Assembly (NCBI GenBank): GCA_023958095.1
Contig: JAMLGJ010000009.1
Span: 1 to 64,000, forward strand
DNA from: Microthrixaceae bacterium
Lineage (GTDB): Bacteria; Actinomycetota; Acidimicrobiia; Acidimicrobiales; Microtrichaceae
Length of the DNA stretch: 64,000 nucleotides
Direction of reading: 5' to 3'
The notes under the pieces are model-generated. The model was given only the letters and a program-made list of their open reading frames with translations. It did not search any database and was not told where the DNA came from. A program made the translations under genes and the position numbers. Within the stretch, counting starts at the first letter, position 1, and each line of letters begins with the position of its first letter. Of the stretch, positions 42,033 through 51,585 are shown one piece after another.

Positions 42033-42907
42033 TGCGATGGCGGTGGGGGCGGTGCGCCCGGAGCCGACCCCTCGCCCGGCTGCGCGGGTGGTGGTGGTGG
42101 CTGCTGTGGAGGTGCAGGAGGCGGCTGCTGCTGGGGAGGTGCTGGCGGCGGCTGCTGGGGAGGTGCTGGCGGCGGCTGCGGTGGAGGTGCTGTCGGCGGC
42201 TGCTGGGGTGAGCCCCAGGGACTTCCCGGTGCGGGCGGAACCCCCTGTTGGGGATGTCCCGCTCCCGGCTGCTGGTAACCCTGGGCTCCGGGAACCGGTG
42301 GGGCAGCCGCGTATCCGGCGGTGGTGGCTCCCCGGGCCTGCTTCTTCTTCCAGCTGCTGCGCTGGACCAGCCCGATGATCAAGAGGATCAAGGCGAGCAA
42401 CACGAAGAACGCTCCCGCGAACCCGGCTCCGATCCCGCCGAGGAAGCCCGGGGCACCCTCGACTATGAACGACGGGGCTGTCGTGGCTATGTACGAGCCG
42501 CCAGAGGTCGCATCCCCACAGCGCAGCGTGTAGTCGGCGCCGGTCTCGGTGTCGAACAGGATGAAGCCCTCTATGTTCTGCCCGTTCAACTCGACGTTGG
42601 TCCCGGTGCCGAAGGCCTCGTAGGCCTCGAAGGACACCGATCCCGACGGTCCGTCACCGGTGCACACCGCCTCGTTGCTGAGCAGCGCCACGCCCTTGGT
42701 GCCGTTGGCGGTGAAACTCGTCTCCTCGCCCATCGGCACGACGTCTCCGAACTGGTCCAGGTCGGCCACGAAGTCCACGAGGTCACCCACGAAGGGAACC
42801 ACCCGGGCCACTGCGTACCCGCACCCGCCGATCCCCAGCAACAGGAACACGAGCGCCGCGATCAGCGCCCCCTTCGGCTTCTTCGTGCTCACGGCATCGC
42901 TGGCCAT
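42029..42907 (-). CDS. membrane protein with proline/glutamine-rich tail
   Basis: Unknown function. The 292-residue product has a transmembrane helix near the N terminus (ALIAALVFLLLGIGGCGYAVA), an extracytoplasmic domain of about 100 residues with two cysteines (EAVCTGDG and TLRCGDA), and a second helix (FAGAFFVLLALILLIIGLV). A cytoplasmic tail follows with RSSWKKKQARG and then about 75 residues of PPAPPQQ-type repeats. Similar small membrane proteins with Pro/Gln tails are common in actinobacteria. GAGGAA lies four bases before the ATG. It is inserted between dapC and dapE, overlapping the latter. Confidence 0.65.
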   Translation of the reverse strand: MASDAVSTKKPKGALIAALVFLLLGIGGCGYAVARVVPFVGDLVDFVADLDQFGDVVPMGEETSFTANGTKGVALLSNEAVCTGDGPSGSVSFEAYEAFGTGTNVELNGQNIEGFILFDTETGADYTLRCGDATSGGSYIATTAPSFIVEGAPGFLGGIGAGFAGAFFVLLALILLIIGLVQRSSWKKKQARGATTAGYAAAPPVPGAQGYQQPGAGHPQQGVPPAPGSPWGSPQQPPTAPPPQPPPAPPQQPPPAPPQQQPPPAPPQQPPPPPAQPGEGSAPGAPPPPPSQ

Positions 42908-43002
42908 CGGTTCCTCGCTCGGATCTGTGTCGGGGTCGGGCTCCTGGGAGGATTATTGCCGCTGCACCGGCTCCCGCCGTGGAAATCGTGGGTGCGGTGC
43001 GC

Positions 43003-44148
43003 CTAGCGGAGGCGCTGGGCCACCCGTTCCAGGTCCTCCATCGGGCGAACCATCGCGAGGCGCACATGCGCGGATCCGGCGGAGCCGTAGAACTCCCCCG
43101 GGCTGGCCACCACCCCGAGCCGCTGCGCGAGGTACCGCGTCAGGGCCCAGGAATCCCCGTCCGGAGCCGGCACCCACAGGTAGAACCCGCCACCGGGGAG
43201 CGGCGCCTCGATGCCGATCGAGGCCAGCAACGAAGCCATGAACTCGAGGCGCTCCGCATAGCGGGCGCGCTGCTCCCGGACGTGATCCTGTGAGCCGAGC
43301 GCCACCGCCGCGGCCGCCTGGGTGGGCCCGGGGACCATGAACCCCGCGTGCTTGCGCAGCTCCGAGAGGTAGCCCACGAGCTCCTCGTCACCGGCGTAGA
43401 ACCCCACCCTCAACCCGGCCAGGTTCGACCGCTTGGACAGCGAGTGGACCGCGACCACACCGTCGCTTCCGTGTTCCAGTATCGACGCACCTGGTTCCCC
43501 GCCCGAGGCGACGGGGCGGTGTTCCCAGGTGAACTCCACGTAGCACTCATCGGAGAACACCGGGACTCCATGGCTGCGGCCCCATTGCGCCACGGCGCCG
43601 AGGTCGTCGACGCCTCCGGCGGGGTTGCCCGGGGAGTTGACCCAGAGACACAGCGCCCGTTCGGCATCCTCCTGGGAGATCGAGTCCAGCTCGAGGGTCC
43701 AGTCCGGACCCACCGCGACCGGAACCGCCCTGCAACGGGCCAGGGTCGCACCCATCGCATAGGACGGATATGAAACCGCCGGGTAGAGCACCGTGTCGCG
43801 GGAGGGCTGCCGCAGCGCCAACCAGTGCGGCAGCCCCGCCACGAACTCCTTGGTGCCCACACACGCCGCCAGCGCGGCGGAACCCGGCTGCACCCCGAAA
43901 CGCTCCTCCAGCCACTTCGCAGCTGCGCCGCGCAGCTCCCCGGTACCCACCGACGGCGGGTAGCCGCGCTCGGCCCCCGAGCGGGCCAGCGCGTCGACCA
44001 CCTCGGGTGGGGGCGCGTCCGTGGGGGTGCCGATCGAGAGGTCGACCGCTCCACCGCGGTGATCCGATGCGACCCGAACCATTTCGGTCAGGCGGTCGTA
44101 GGGATACGGCGGAGGGACGAATCCCGGGTCCCCGGCTGCGGCGCTCAC
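43003..44148 (-). CDS. dapC: succinyldiaminopimelate transaminase
   Basis: This 381-residue class I/II aminotransferase uses glutamate and PLP to make N-succinyl-LL-diaminopimelate. The PLP lysine lies in VVAVHSLSKRSNLAGLRVGFY, and cofactor contacts are WVNSPGNPAGGVDDLG and FSDECYVEFTW. The opening PPYPYDRL matches actinobacterial DapC, and its place among dap genes supports the role over a general aminotransferase. GTG 44148 overlaps the hflX stop (GTGA at 44145-44148). Confidence 0.87.
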   Translation of the reverse strand: MSAAAGDPGFVPPPYPYDRLTEMVRVASDHRGGAVDLSIGTPTDAPPPEVVDALARSGAERGYPPSVGTGELRGAAAKWLEERFGVQPGSAALAACVGTKEFVAGLPHWLALRQPSRDTVLYPAVSYPSYAMGATLARCRAVPVAVGPDWTLELDSISQEDAERALCLWVNSPGNPAGGVDDLGAVAQWGRSHGVPVFSDECYVEFTWEHRPVASGGEPGASILEHGSDGVVAVHSLSKRSNLAGLRVGFYAGDEELVGYLSELRKHAGFMVPGPTQAAAAVALGSQDHVREQRARYAERLEFMASLLASIGIEAPLPGGGFYLWVPAPDGDSWALTRYLAQRLGVVASPGEFYGSAGSAHVRLAMVRPMEDLERVAQRLR

Positions 44149-45533
44149 CGACCCGCCAGCCCTGCGGGCACCGAGAACTCCTCGAAGCGTGGGGCGGATG
44201 CCTCCTCCATGCGTGCGGTGATCCGCATGGTCGACTCGCCCGGTTCCTCCACGAGCACCTCGGAGCATCGGTGGATGGCCGCCAGCACGTCGCCACGGTC
44301 ATAGGGCACCTCGAGGACGTAGGTGCTCAGGTGTGCCCGAAGGCGGTCCCCGATCCGTGCCAGCAGGTCAGGGATTCCCTCGCCGGTGGCGGCCGACACC
44401 ACCACCGAGCCCGCCGTGCGCGAGGCGAGCCGCGCAGCATCGGGGCCCAGGTCGGCCTTGTTGAACACCAGCAGCTCGGGGATCCCCGATGCCCCGATCT
44501 CACCCAGTACCGAGCGGACCGCGTCCATGGAGCCCTGCGGGTCGGGTGCCGAGGCGTCGACCACGTGGACCAACAGGTCGGCCTCGTTGACCACGTCGAG
44601 GGTGGTGCGGAACGCCTCGACCAGCTGGTGCGGCAACTTGCGCACGAACCCCACGGTGTCGGTCAGCAGCACCGTCTCACCTCCCGGCAACGACAGCCGC
44701 CGGGTGGTCGCATCCAGGGTTGCGAACAGCCTGTCCTCGACCAGCACCCCGGCATCGGTGAGCCTGTTCAGCAGGGTCGACTTGCCCGCGTTGGTGTAGC
44801 CGACGACGACCACGTGCGGTATTCCCGAACGCTCGCGCGCCTTGTGCTGGTTGGACCGGTGGGACCCGATTCGCTCCAGGTCCGACTCGAGCTTGTGTAT
44901 CTGGCGTTGGATCCGGCGCCTGTCGATCTCGAACTGCGTCTCACCCGGTCCCCGGCGGGCGCCGATGCCACCGGCCTGCTGGGACAGCGCTGCTCCCTTG
45001 CCGCGCAGGCGAGGGAGCCGGTAGCGGTACAGGGCCAGTTGCACCTGCGCCTTGCCCTCCTGGCTGTGCGCGTTCTGGGCGAAGATGTCGAGGATCACCG
45101 CGGTGCGGTCGATCGCGGAACGCCCGAGCGCCCTGGTCAGGTTGTTCTGCTGGGCAGGGCTCAGCTCGTCGTCGAAGACCACGGTGTCGACGTCCAGCGC
45201 CTCGGACAGCGCATGGATCTCCTCGACCTTGCCCTGCCCCACGAAGGTCGCGGGGTCCGGGCTCCTGCGCCTCTGGACGATCCGGCCCACCTCGTCCGCT
45301 CCCGCCGTGTCGACCAGCAGCGAGAGCTCGTCCAGCGAGGCCTCCACGGCTTCGGCGTCGTGAGGAGGCATGTCGACTCCCACCAGCAGGATCCGCTCCC
45401 TGAAGGTGCGCTCGATGAACGCACCGGTCTCACCACCGAAGTCACCGAAGCCTCCGCGGTGCGTGCCCGCTGCTTCCCCGGACACACCCGGGGCAGCGCT
45501 CCCCCGGCGGTCGTCGGGCTCCGGGCCGCTCAC
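44145..45533 (-). CDS. hflX: ribosome-associated GTPase HflX
   Basis: A 462-residue GTPase that binds the large ribosomal subunit and can split stalled ribosomes. The N-terminal HflX domain has VDTAGADEVGRI and the VVFDDELSPAQQNNL motif. A helical linker with SQQAGGIGARRGPGETQFE follows, then the G domain with VVGYTNAGKSTLLN (G1), DTVGFVRKLPHQL (G3) and LVFNKADL (G4). The GTG start overlaps the dapF stop and its own stop overlaps dapC, so it is inside a tightly coupled gene string. The miaA-dapF-hflX order matches that in mycobacteria. Confidence 0.95.
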   Translation of the reverse strand: MSGPEPDDRRGSAAPGVSGEAAGTHRGGFGDFGGETGAFIERTFRERILLVGVDMPPHDAEAVEASLDELSLLVDTAGADEVGRIVQRRRSPDPATFVGQGKVEEIHALSEALDVDTVVFDDELSPAQQNNLTRALGRSAIDRTAVILDIFAQNAHSQEGKAQVQLALYRYRLPRLRGKGAALSQQAGGIGARRGPGETQFEIDRRRIQRQIHKLESDLERIGSHRSNQHKARERSGIPHVVVVGYTNAGKSTLLNRLTDAGVLVEDRLFATLDATTRRLSLPGGETVLLTDTVGFVRKLPHQLVEAFRTTLDVVNEADLLVHVVDASAPDPQGSMDAVRSVLGEIGASGIPELLVFNKADLGPDAARLASRTAGSVVVSAATGEGIPDLLARIGDRLRAHLSTYVLEVPYDRGDVLAAIHRCSEVLVEEPGESTMRITARMEEASAPRFEEFSVPAGLAGR

Positions 45534-46381
45534 CGGGCTCGCTCCCCGGCGGCGTTCCCGGGATCCACGGGCACGACCACGTCGGCCACGAACACCGACT
45601 CACCGGTCAGCAGCACCCGGTCTCCGTCCAGCTGCACCTCGGCGCGGCCGCCGGGCATCGCGACCTCGACGGGCCGGTCCACCGGGTCCACTCCTCCCCA
45701 GCCGGCGGCTGCCACGACGGCCGCAGCCGCGCCCGACCCGCAGGCCCGGGTGACGCCTGCACCTCGTTCCCAGACGCGCAGGTCGAGGTGAGCAGCGTCG
45801 CGGACCGACACGAAGTGCACGTTGATGCCAGCGGGATAACCCGCTTCGAGCTCCGCGCCGTCGCGCTCGACCTGCACCGCATCGACGTCACCGACCTCGA
45901 GCACGAGGTGGGGGTTCCCGATGTCCACCGTCGCGACGTTGGCAGCACCCCACTGTCGCGTCGCCTCGGTGGGGTCAGGGCCTTCGCTGGTCGAACCCAT
46001 GTCCACGGTGAACATGGCGCGCCGCGCAGGATCCCCTGAGGCGAGGGCCACCGGTCGCAGCCCACCGTCGGTCTCGATCAACAGCTTCGAACCCCCGCCT
46101 CCGGAGCCGGCTCGCAGGAGTGCCTGGGCGAGGCACCTGATCCCGTTGCCCGAGATCTCGGCGCGCGACCCATCGGAGTTCAACAGCACCATTGCAGCGT
46201 CATGGGCAGGGTCCTTCGGGGCGAGCCCGATGATGAGTCCATCGGCCCCGACCCCGAGGTGGCGATCACAGAGGTGGCGCGCCAGGTCGGGGTCGGCCGC
46301 GATGTTCGGATTGTGTGCTTCGAGCGCGACCAGGAAGTCGTTGCCCAAGCCGTGGTACTTGCCGAGTCGCATCTGGTCCAT
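45530..46381 (-). CDS. dapF: diaminopimelate epimerase
   Basis: This 283-residue cofactor-free racemase converts LL- to meso-diaminopimelate, the precursor of peptidoglycan cross-links and lysine. The two catalytic cysteines are in SGNGIRCLAQALL and TRACGSGAAAAV. The N terminus RLGKYHGLGNDFLV is typical. ATG 46381 was chosen because AAGGA lies just upstream and it gives the standard start. The GTG at 46450, which overlaps the miaA stop, would add 23 atypical residues. It is coupled to hflX by a GTGA overlap. Confidence 0.94.
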   Translation of the reverse strand: MDQMRLGKYHGLGNDFLVALEAHNPNIAADPDLARHLCDRHLGVGADGLIIGLAPKDPAHDAAMVLLNSDGSRAEISGNGIRCLAQALLRAGSGGGGSKLLIETDGGLRPVALASGDPARRAMFTVDMGSTSEGPDPTEATRQWGAANVATVDIGNPHLVLEVGDVDAVQVERDGAELEAGYPAGINVHFVSVRDAAHLDLRVWERGAGVTRACGSGAAAAVVAAAGWGGVDPVDRPVEVAMPGGRAEVQLDGDRVLLTGESVFVADVVVPVDPGNAAGERAR

Positions 46382-46446
46382 CTCGTCCTTGCCCACCTGC
46401 GCAGGTCCCTTCAGGACCGTAGCTGCGCCGCGGGGCGACTCCACGG

Positions 46447-47430
46447 TCACTTCCGGAACCCGCCCGCGATCCCTGCTGCGACCGAGTCGACCGAGCGGCC
46501 GCCGTCCCCCGGGGGAGCCACCCAGCGGATCCGGGGATCCCGCGAGAACCACCTCACCTGGCGCACCGCGAAGCGCCGCGTGCGCACCTTGGTGTCCTCG
46601 ACGGCCTCCTCGAGGGTCCGACGGCCCTCGAGGTGCGCGATCAGGTCGCGGTAGCCGAGGGCCTGCGAGGCGTTGCGCGAGAGGCCTCCGGGCACCTCGA
46701 GCAGCGAGGCCACCTCGTCGAGGAACCCGGCCTCCATCTGGGCGTCCACCCGCTCGCGGATCGAGGTCGTCATGGACGCACGCGACGGCCCCAGCGCGTA
46801 GAGCTCCACGTCGGTCGCAGGGAAGTCGTCGAAGGAGGAGCCGTGCTCCGAGAACGGGGTGCCGCTCCCGATCGTCACCTCGAGGGCACGGACGATGCGG
46901 CGGCGGTTCCCCGGGGGAATCCGCTCCAGGGCCCGTGGATCGAGCTCCGCCAGCCGCCGGGCGAGCTCGTCGGTGTCGGCAACCGACTCGAGCTCGGCGG
47001 CGACCTCGGGGAAGTGCGGCGGCGGGTCGAACCCGTCGACCAGCCCCCTCACGTACAGACCGGTTCCCCCGACGAGCAGGGCATTGGCCCCTCTCGCGCG
47101 GATCCCCTCCAGGGCTCGGCGCGCCGCTTCGAGGAACCGGGGCAGGTCGTGGTCCTCGGTCGGTTCGGCCACGTCGATCATGTGGTGGGGCACCTCTCGC
47201 CGCTCATCGGCTCCCGGCTTCGCGGTGCCGATGTCCATGCGCCTGTAGACCTGCATCGAGTCACACGAGACGATCTCGGTGCTCCGGCCGGTCGAGTTCC
47301 ACAGGCGGGCGAGGGCCATGGCCACCGCGGACTTCCCCGAGGCGGTGGGACCGAGGATCGCGATCCGGCGAGCTCCGGGCGGATCGCTGCCCGTGGTCGG
47401 GCTCGACCCCTCAGGGGTGCTGCGCGGCAC
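46447..47430 (-). CDS. miaA: tRNA dimethylallyltransferase
   Basis: This 327-residue enzyme adds the dimethylallyl group to A37 of tRNAs that read codons starting with U. The P-loop is ILGPTASGKSAVAMAL near residue 20, DSMQVYRRMDIGTAKP binds the tRNA target and VPHHMIDVAEPTE follows; the GGTGLYVRGLVDGF motif is also present. GTG 47430 is the likely start, overlapping the end of the APH-like gene by 20 bases. MiaB, which modifies the same base further, is encoded two genes upstream. Confidence 0.94.
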   Translation of the reverse strand: MPRSTPEGSSPTTGSDPPGARRIAILGPTASGKSAVAMALARLWNSTGRSTEIVSCDSMQVYRRMDIGTAKPGADERREVPHHMIDVAEPTEDHDLPRFLEAARRALEGIRARGANALLVGGTGLYVRGLVDGFDPPPHFPEVAAELESVADTDELARRLAELDPRALERIPPGNRRRIVRALEVTIGSGTPFSEHGSSFDDFPATDVELYALGPSRASMTTSIRERVDAQMEAGFLDEVASLLEVPGGLSRNASQALGYRDLIAHLEGRRTLEEAVEDTKVRTRRFAVRQVRWFSRDPRIRWVAPPGDGGRSVDSVAAGIAGGFRK

Positions 47431-48046
47431 GGTGGGTACCGGGGTCGTGCTCGGTGGTGAGCTGCCGGGCGAGCAACCACCAGTCGAGGCGTACGGGGTC
47501 GACTCGCACACCGAGGCGCTCGAACAGCTCGGGCACCGTCATCGGGCCCAGTTCCGAGGCGACCGACGCCGCGGCGGCTGCCAGGTCCCGGTGAGGGTCG
47601 GCCAGCGCGACACGCTCCCAGCCCCCGAACCCCACGGACTCTCCCTGCCGGCAACAGAGCGCCCCGAGGCCTGCATCGCCGTGGCTCACCACGAGATGTG
47701 CTTCCGGGGCCTCCCCGATGCGCAGGAGCCCCTCTTCGAGCACCACGAGCAACTCGGGACGGCTCATGTGTGCATAGGCGGGATCGAGTGGTGCATCCGC
47801 GTGTGAGTCGGTGAAGTCACGGGCGTCCTCGAGCACCTCCGCGAGCCGCAGCGGCTGGGGGCGACGCGGGTCTCCGGGGCCGGGCGCCGCGACGGCCTGC
47901 AGCGCTTCGAGTGCGCCTGCGAGCATCGTGACGGTGTGACCCGGGTCGAAGCGGTACTCCGCGGAGTCGGCGGTGTCGTAGGTGCCGGCACCGTCCACCG
48001 CAACCCCTGCGGTGAGGAGGAACTCCGGTGTGTGCCCCGAGCGCAT
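47411..48046 (-). CDS. APH-fold (aminoglycoside phosphotransferase-like) protein with degraded active site
   Basis: A 211-residue protein resembling the C-lobe of APH/choline-kinase-fold phosphotransferases. LLVVLEEGLLRIGE, VVSHGDAGLGALCC and GFGGWERVALADPHRDLAAAAASV align with the family pattern HGDxxxxN and the D-W-G block. The catalytic-loop Asp (HGD) is kept. The Asn five residues later is Ala, and the metal-binding Asp of the second block is Gly, so catalysis by the usual route is doubtful. Its ATG overlaps the miaB stop (TGATG) and its end overlaps miaA, so it is co-translated with two tRNA-modification enzymes. The role is unknown. Confidence 0.6.
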   Translation of the reverse strand: MRSGHTPEFLLTAGVAVDGAGTYDTADSAEYRFDPGHTVTMLAGALEALQAVAAPGPGDPRRPQPLRLAEVLEDARDFTDSHADAPLDPAYAHMSRPELLVVLEEGLLRIGEAPEAHLVVSHGDAGLGALCCRQGESVGFGGWERVALADPHRDLAAAAASVASELGPMTVPELFERLGVRVDPVRLDWWLLARQLTTEHDPGTHRAAQHP

Positions 48047-49539
48047 CAGAGCGCTGCAACGGGGATCTTCGTGCGGTGCTTCGGCGTGGACAGCACCTCC
48101 ACGAGGGATCCGATCAGGTGGGTGGTGGAGGCCGAGGTCACCTCCACCTCTGCGTAGGACCCGGGCCTCAGGGGGCGCTGCGGCTCGAAGTGCACCAGGC
48201 GGTTGTGGCGGGTGCGTCCGGTGAGGCGCCGCGGGTCGCGCTTGGAAGGCCCCTCCACCAGGACCTCCTCGCGCCGACCGACCCTCGCCTCGTTCGCCAT
48301 GCGGCTCGAACGCTCGACCACCGCACGCAACCGCGACATGCGTTCGGTGGCGACGGCCCTGGGCACCTCGGGGGCTTCACTGGCAGCAGCCTCGGTACCG
48401 GGTCGTGGCGAGTAGACGAACGTGTAGGCGTTGTCGTAGGCGGCCTCGGCGGCCACCTCGAGGGTCGCCTCGAAGTCGGCGTCGCTCTCTCCGGGGAAGC
48501 CCACGATGATGTCGGTGCTCACCGCCAGGTCGCCCACGACTGCGCGTGCCTCGGAGAGCCGCTGCAGGTATCGCTCGGCGGTGTAGCCGCGGTGCATGGC
48601 AGCGAGCACCTCGTCACTGCCCGACTGCAACGGGAGGTGCAGGTGTTCACAGACCGCCGCCACGTCGGCCATCGCCGCGATCGTGTCCGAGCGCAGGTCC
48701 TTGGGGTGCGGACTCGTGTAGCGGATCCGCTCGATGCCGGGCACCTCCCCGGCCGCACGCAACAGGTCCGAGAACAGCGGCCGTGGCCTCCGCTCACCCT
48801 GCATCCAGCTACCGCCGACCCGGTGTCTCATGGTCGCGGGTTCCTCACCGTGGGCCGCCTTCAGCTCCGAGCGTGCTGACAGCGTCAGGTCACGGCCATA
48901 GGAGTTCACGTTCTGCCCCAGGAGTGTCACCTCGGTCACGCCCTGCGCGGCGGCCCGCTCGAGTTCGGCGAGGATGTCCCCGAAGGGCCGGCTCACCTCG
49001 GGGCCCCTCACCGCGGGCACGATGCAGAATGCGCAGTTGTTGTCACAGCCGACCTGGATGGTGACCCAGGCCGCCCACGGGTTCTCGCGAACCACCGGCA
49101 GCGCCGAGGGGAACTGCTCGTTGTCCGCGTCCACGGTCGCCTCGAGTATCTCGACGATCGGGCGACCCGACTCGCGGTGGTCCGCAAGCAGTTCAACCGC
49201 GCGCCCGACGTTGTGGGTGCCGAGCACCACATCGACGTGCGGAGCGCGTTCGAGAAGGCTCTCACGATCCTTCTGGGCGAGGCATCCAGCCACCATGATC
49301 TCGAGGTCCGAGCCCTCTGCGGAGCGCCGCTCCTTCAGCCCCTTGAGGTGCCCGAGCGTGCCGTAGAGCCTCGTGTCGGCACCCTCACGGATGCAGCAGG
49401 TGTTCAACACGACCACGTCCGCCTCCGACTCGTCCCGGGCGGGTTCGTAGCCGTCGCCCTCGAGCAGTCCTGCAAGGCGTTCGGAGTCGTGCTCGTTCAT
49501 CTGGCACCCGAAGGTGCGCACCAGGTACCGCTTGGCCAC
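48046..49539 (-). CDS. miaB: tRNA-2-methylthio-N6-dimethylallyladenosine synthase
   Basis: This 497-residue radical-SAM methylthiotransferase converts i6A37 to ms2i6A37 in tRNA. The N-terminal UPF0004 domain supplies three cysteines for the auxiliary cluster (TFGCQMNEHD, NTCCIREGA, VAGCLAQ). The radical-SAM cluster is CDNNCAFCIVPAVRG, and a C-terminal TRAM domain (VGRREEVLVEG to YAEVEVTSASTTHLIG) binds RNA. The start is GTG. It is downstream of recA with no recX between, and upstream of miaA. Confidence 0.96.
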   Translation of the reverse strand: MAKRYLVRTFGCQMNEHDSERLAGLLEGDGYEPARDESEADVVVLNTCCIREGADTRLYGTLGHLKGLKERRSAEGSDLEIMVAGCLAQKDRESLLERAPHVDVVLGTHNVGRAVELLADHRESGRPIVEILEATVDADNEQFPSALPVVRENPWAAWVTIQVGCDNNCAFCIVPAVRGPEVSRPFGDILAELERAAAQGVTEVTLLGQNVNSYGRDLTLSARSELKAAHGEEPATMRHRVGGSWMQGERRPRPLFSDLLRAAGEVPGIERIRYTSPHPKDLRSDTIAAMADVAAVCEHLHLPLQSGSDEVLAAMHRGYTAERYLQRLSEARAVVGDLAVSTDIIVGFPGESDADFEATLEVAAEAAYDNAYTFVYSPRPGTEAAASEAPEVPRAVATERMSRLRAVVERSSRMANEARVGRREEVLVEGPSKRDPRRLTGRTRHNRLVHFEPQRPLRPGSYAEVEVTSASTTHLIGSLVEVLSTPKHRTKIPVAAL

Positions 49540-49591
49540 CGCGCAAGCGTAGGCGTTCGGACCCGCGGCCCGGTCCTCGGCCGCCGCTGTC

Positions 49592-49629
49592 TCCCAGCAT
49601 GGCTCGAGGCTCCCAGCATGGCTCGAGGC
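49592..49629. repeat. 19-bp perfect tandem duplication between recA and miaB
   Basis: The unit TCCCAGCATGGCTCGAGGC occurs twice head to tail (49592-49610 and 49611-49629) in the 142-base gap. It looks like a recent slippage duplication and has no coding role. Confidence 0.9.
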
Positions 49630-49681
49630 TTCCTGCAGGGCCCGAGGGCCGGGCAGGCGGGGCCGCGTCGTCGTGGCGGGT

Positions 49682-50767
<1,086 letters not shown>

Positions 50768-50966
50768 CTCGGATGCTCCTTCGTTCCGGGGTTCTTCGAC
50801 TGTGTGCGTTTCGAGGGGAGGTGGGGTTCCGGGTTCTCGAACCGGGTTCGACCGGCGTGGACGAATCTACGAAGGGGGTGTGACAGGCCCCCTTCGCCCA
50901 TCGGACCCGGGCCCGGCTACCGAGCCCTCGACCCGCTGCCCCGGTGGGGATGACACCAATGTAGTT

Positions 50967-50982
50967 CCGAACGGGTGTTCGA
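50967..50982. promoter_or_regulatory. LexA box upstream of recA
   Basis: CCGAAC-gggt-GTTCGA matches 11 of 12 positions of the actinobacterial LexA consensus. It lies between recA and the upstream thpR gene, 200 bases before the recA start. Confidence 0.85.
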
Positions 50983-51011
50983 TTCAAGCATTTCCCGGGC
51001 GGGACCCGGGC

Positions 51012-51560
51012 TCAGAGGGGGAAGCGGTGCAGTACCTCGTGGAGGGCTCCTCCGGGGTCGGTCACCGAGGCAACCAACTCGAGCCGCGTGGGTCGCCAGC
51101 TCGCCGAGACCCGCTGTCCGAGCACCGCTGTGAGGTCCCGAACGTGATCCTCGTCCGCCCGCCCCCGGATCCTCCCGAGGGTCAGGTGGCCCAGGAAGGG
51201 TCGCTCGAAGGGCTTCTCCGTGAAGGGCTCGAGTGCATGACGAACCGCCTCAGCCAGTGGTTCCAGTCCCTGCACCGGCACCATGACGACCTTCGGGCCC
51301 AGCCGCTGGACACTCGGCCCGAGCGTCGCGGTGCAACTCGGCAACCGGGCACCGGCCAGTGCGGCCGTCACCGGGTCCACCCCGCAACGGCCCAGGAAGG
51401 CCAGCGTCACGTGCAGTTGCTCCTCGGGCAGCCGGCGGAAGCCCGCTGCGGGCGGCAGGTCCAGTACGGCAATCGACTCCCTTGCCGGCCGGGGTGGACG
51501 CAGCGCCACGAAGAGACGGCGCGCATCGCCGGAACGACCGTCGCCGGGGGTCTCAGTCAC
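51012..51560 (-). CDS. thpR: RNA 2',3'-cyclic phosphodiesterase (2H family)
   Basis: A 182-residue 2H-phosphoesterase with both HxTx catalytic motifs, LHVTLAFLGRCG and GHLTLGRIRG, spaced as in ThpR/LigT. The family opens 2',3'-cyclic phosphates at RNA ends; the cellular role is poorly known. The opening RRLFVALRPPRPARESI is typical. The GTG start lies eight bases after the cinA stop, within a 16-bp tandem duplication. recA follows 244 bases downstream under its own LexA-controlled promoter region. Confidence 0.88.
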   Translation of the reverse strand: MTETPGDGRSGDARRLFVALRPPRPARESIAVLDLPPAAGFRRLPEEQLHVTLAFLGRCGVDPVTAALAGARLPSCTATLGPSVQRLGPKVVMVPVQGLEPLAEAVRHALEPFTEKPFERPFLGHLTLGRIRGRADEDHVRDLTAVLGQRVSASWRPTRLELVASVTDPGGALHEVLHRFPL

Positions 51561-51585
51561 CGGGGGTGTCAGTCACCGGGGGTGT
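51554..51585. repeat. 16-bp tandem duplication at the cinA/thpR junction
   Basis: CAGTCACCGGGGGTGT occurs twice in direct succession (51554-51569, 51570-51585). Each copy reads GGTGACTGA on the minus strand. One copy ends cinA and the other supplies the GTG start of thpR. Confidence 0.85.

Noticed and set aside
42100-42240. Short repeats that could suggest a CRISPR-like array or satellite
   Set aside because: They are codon-level repeats of the Pro/Gln-rich tail of the membrane protein. There are no spacers or unit conservation as in CRISPR.
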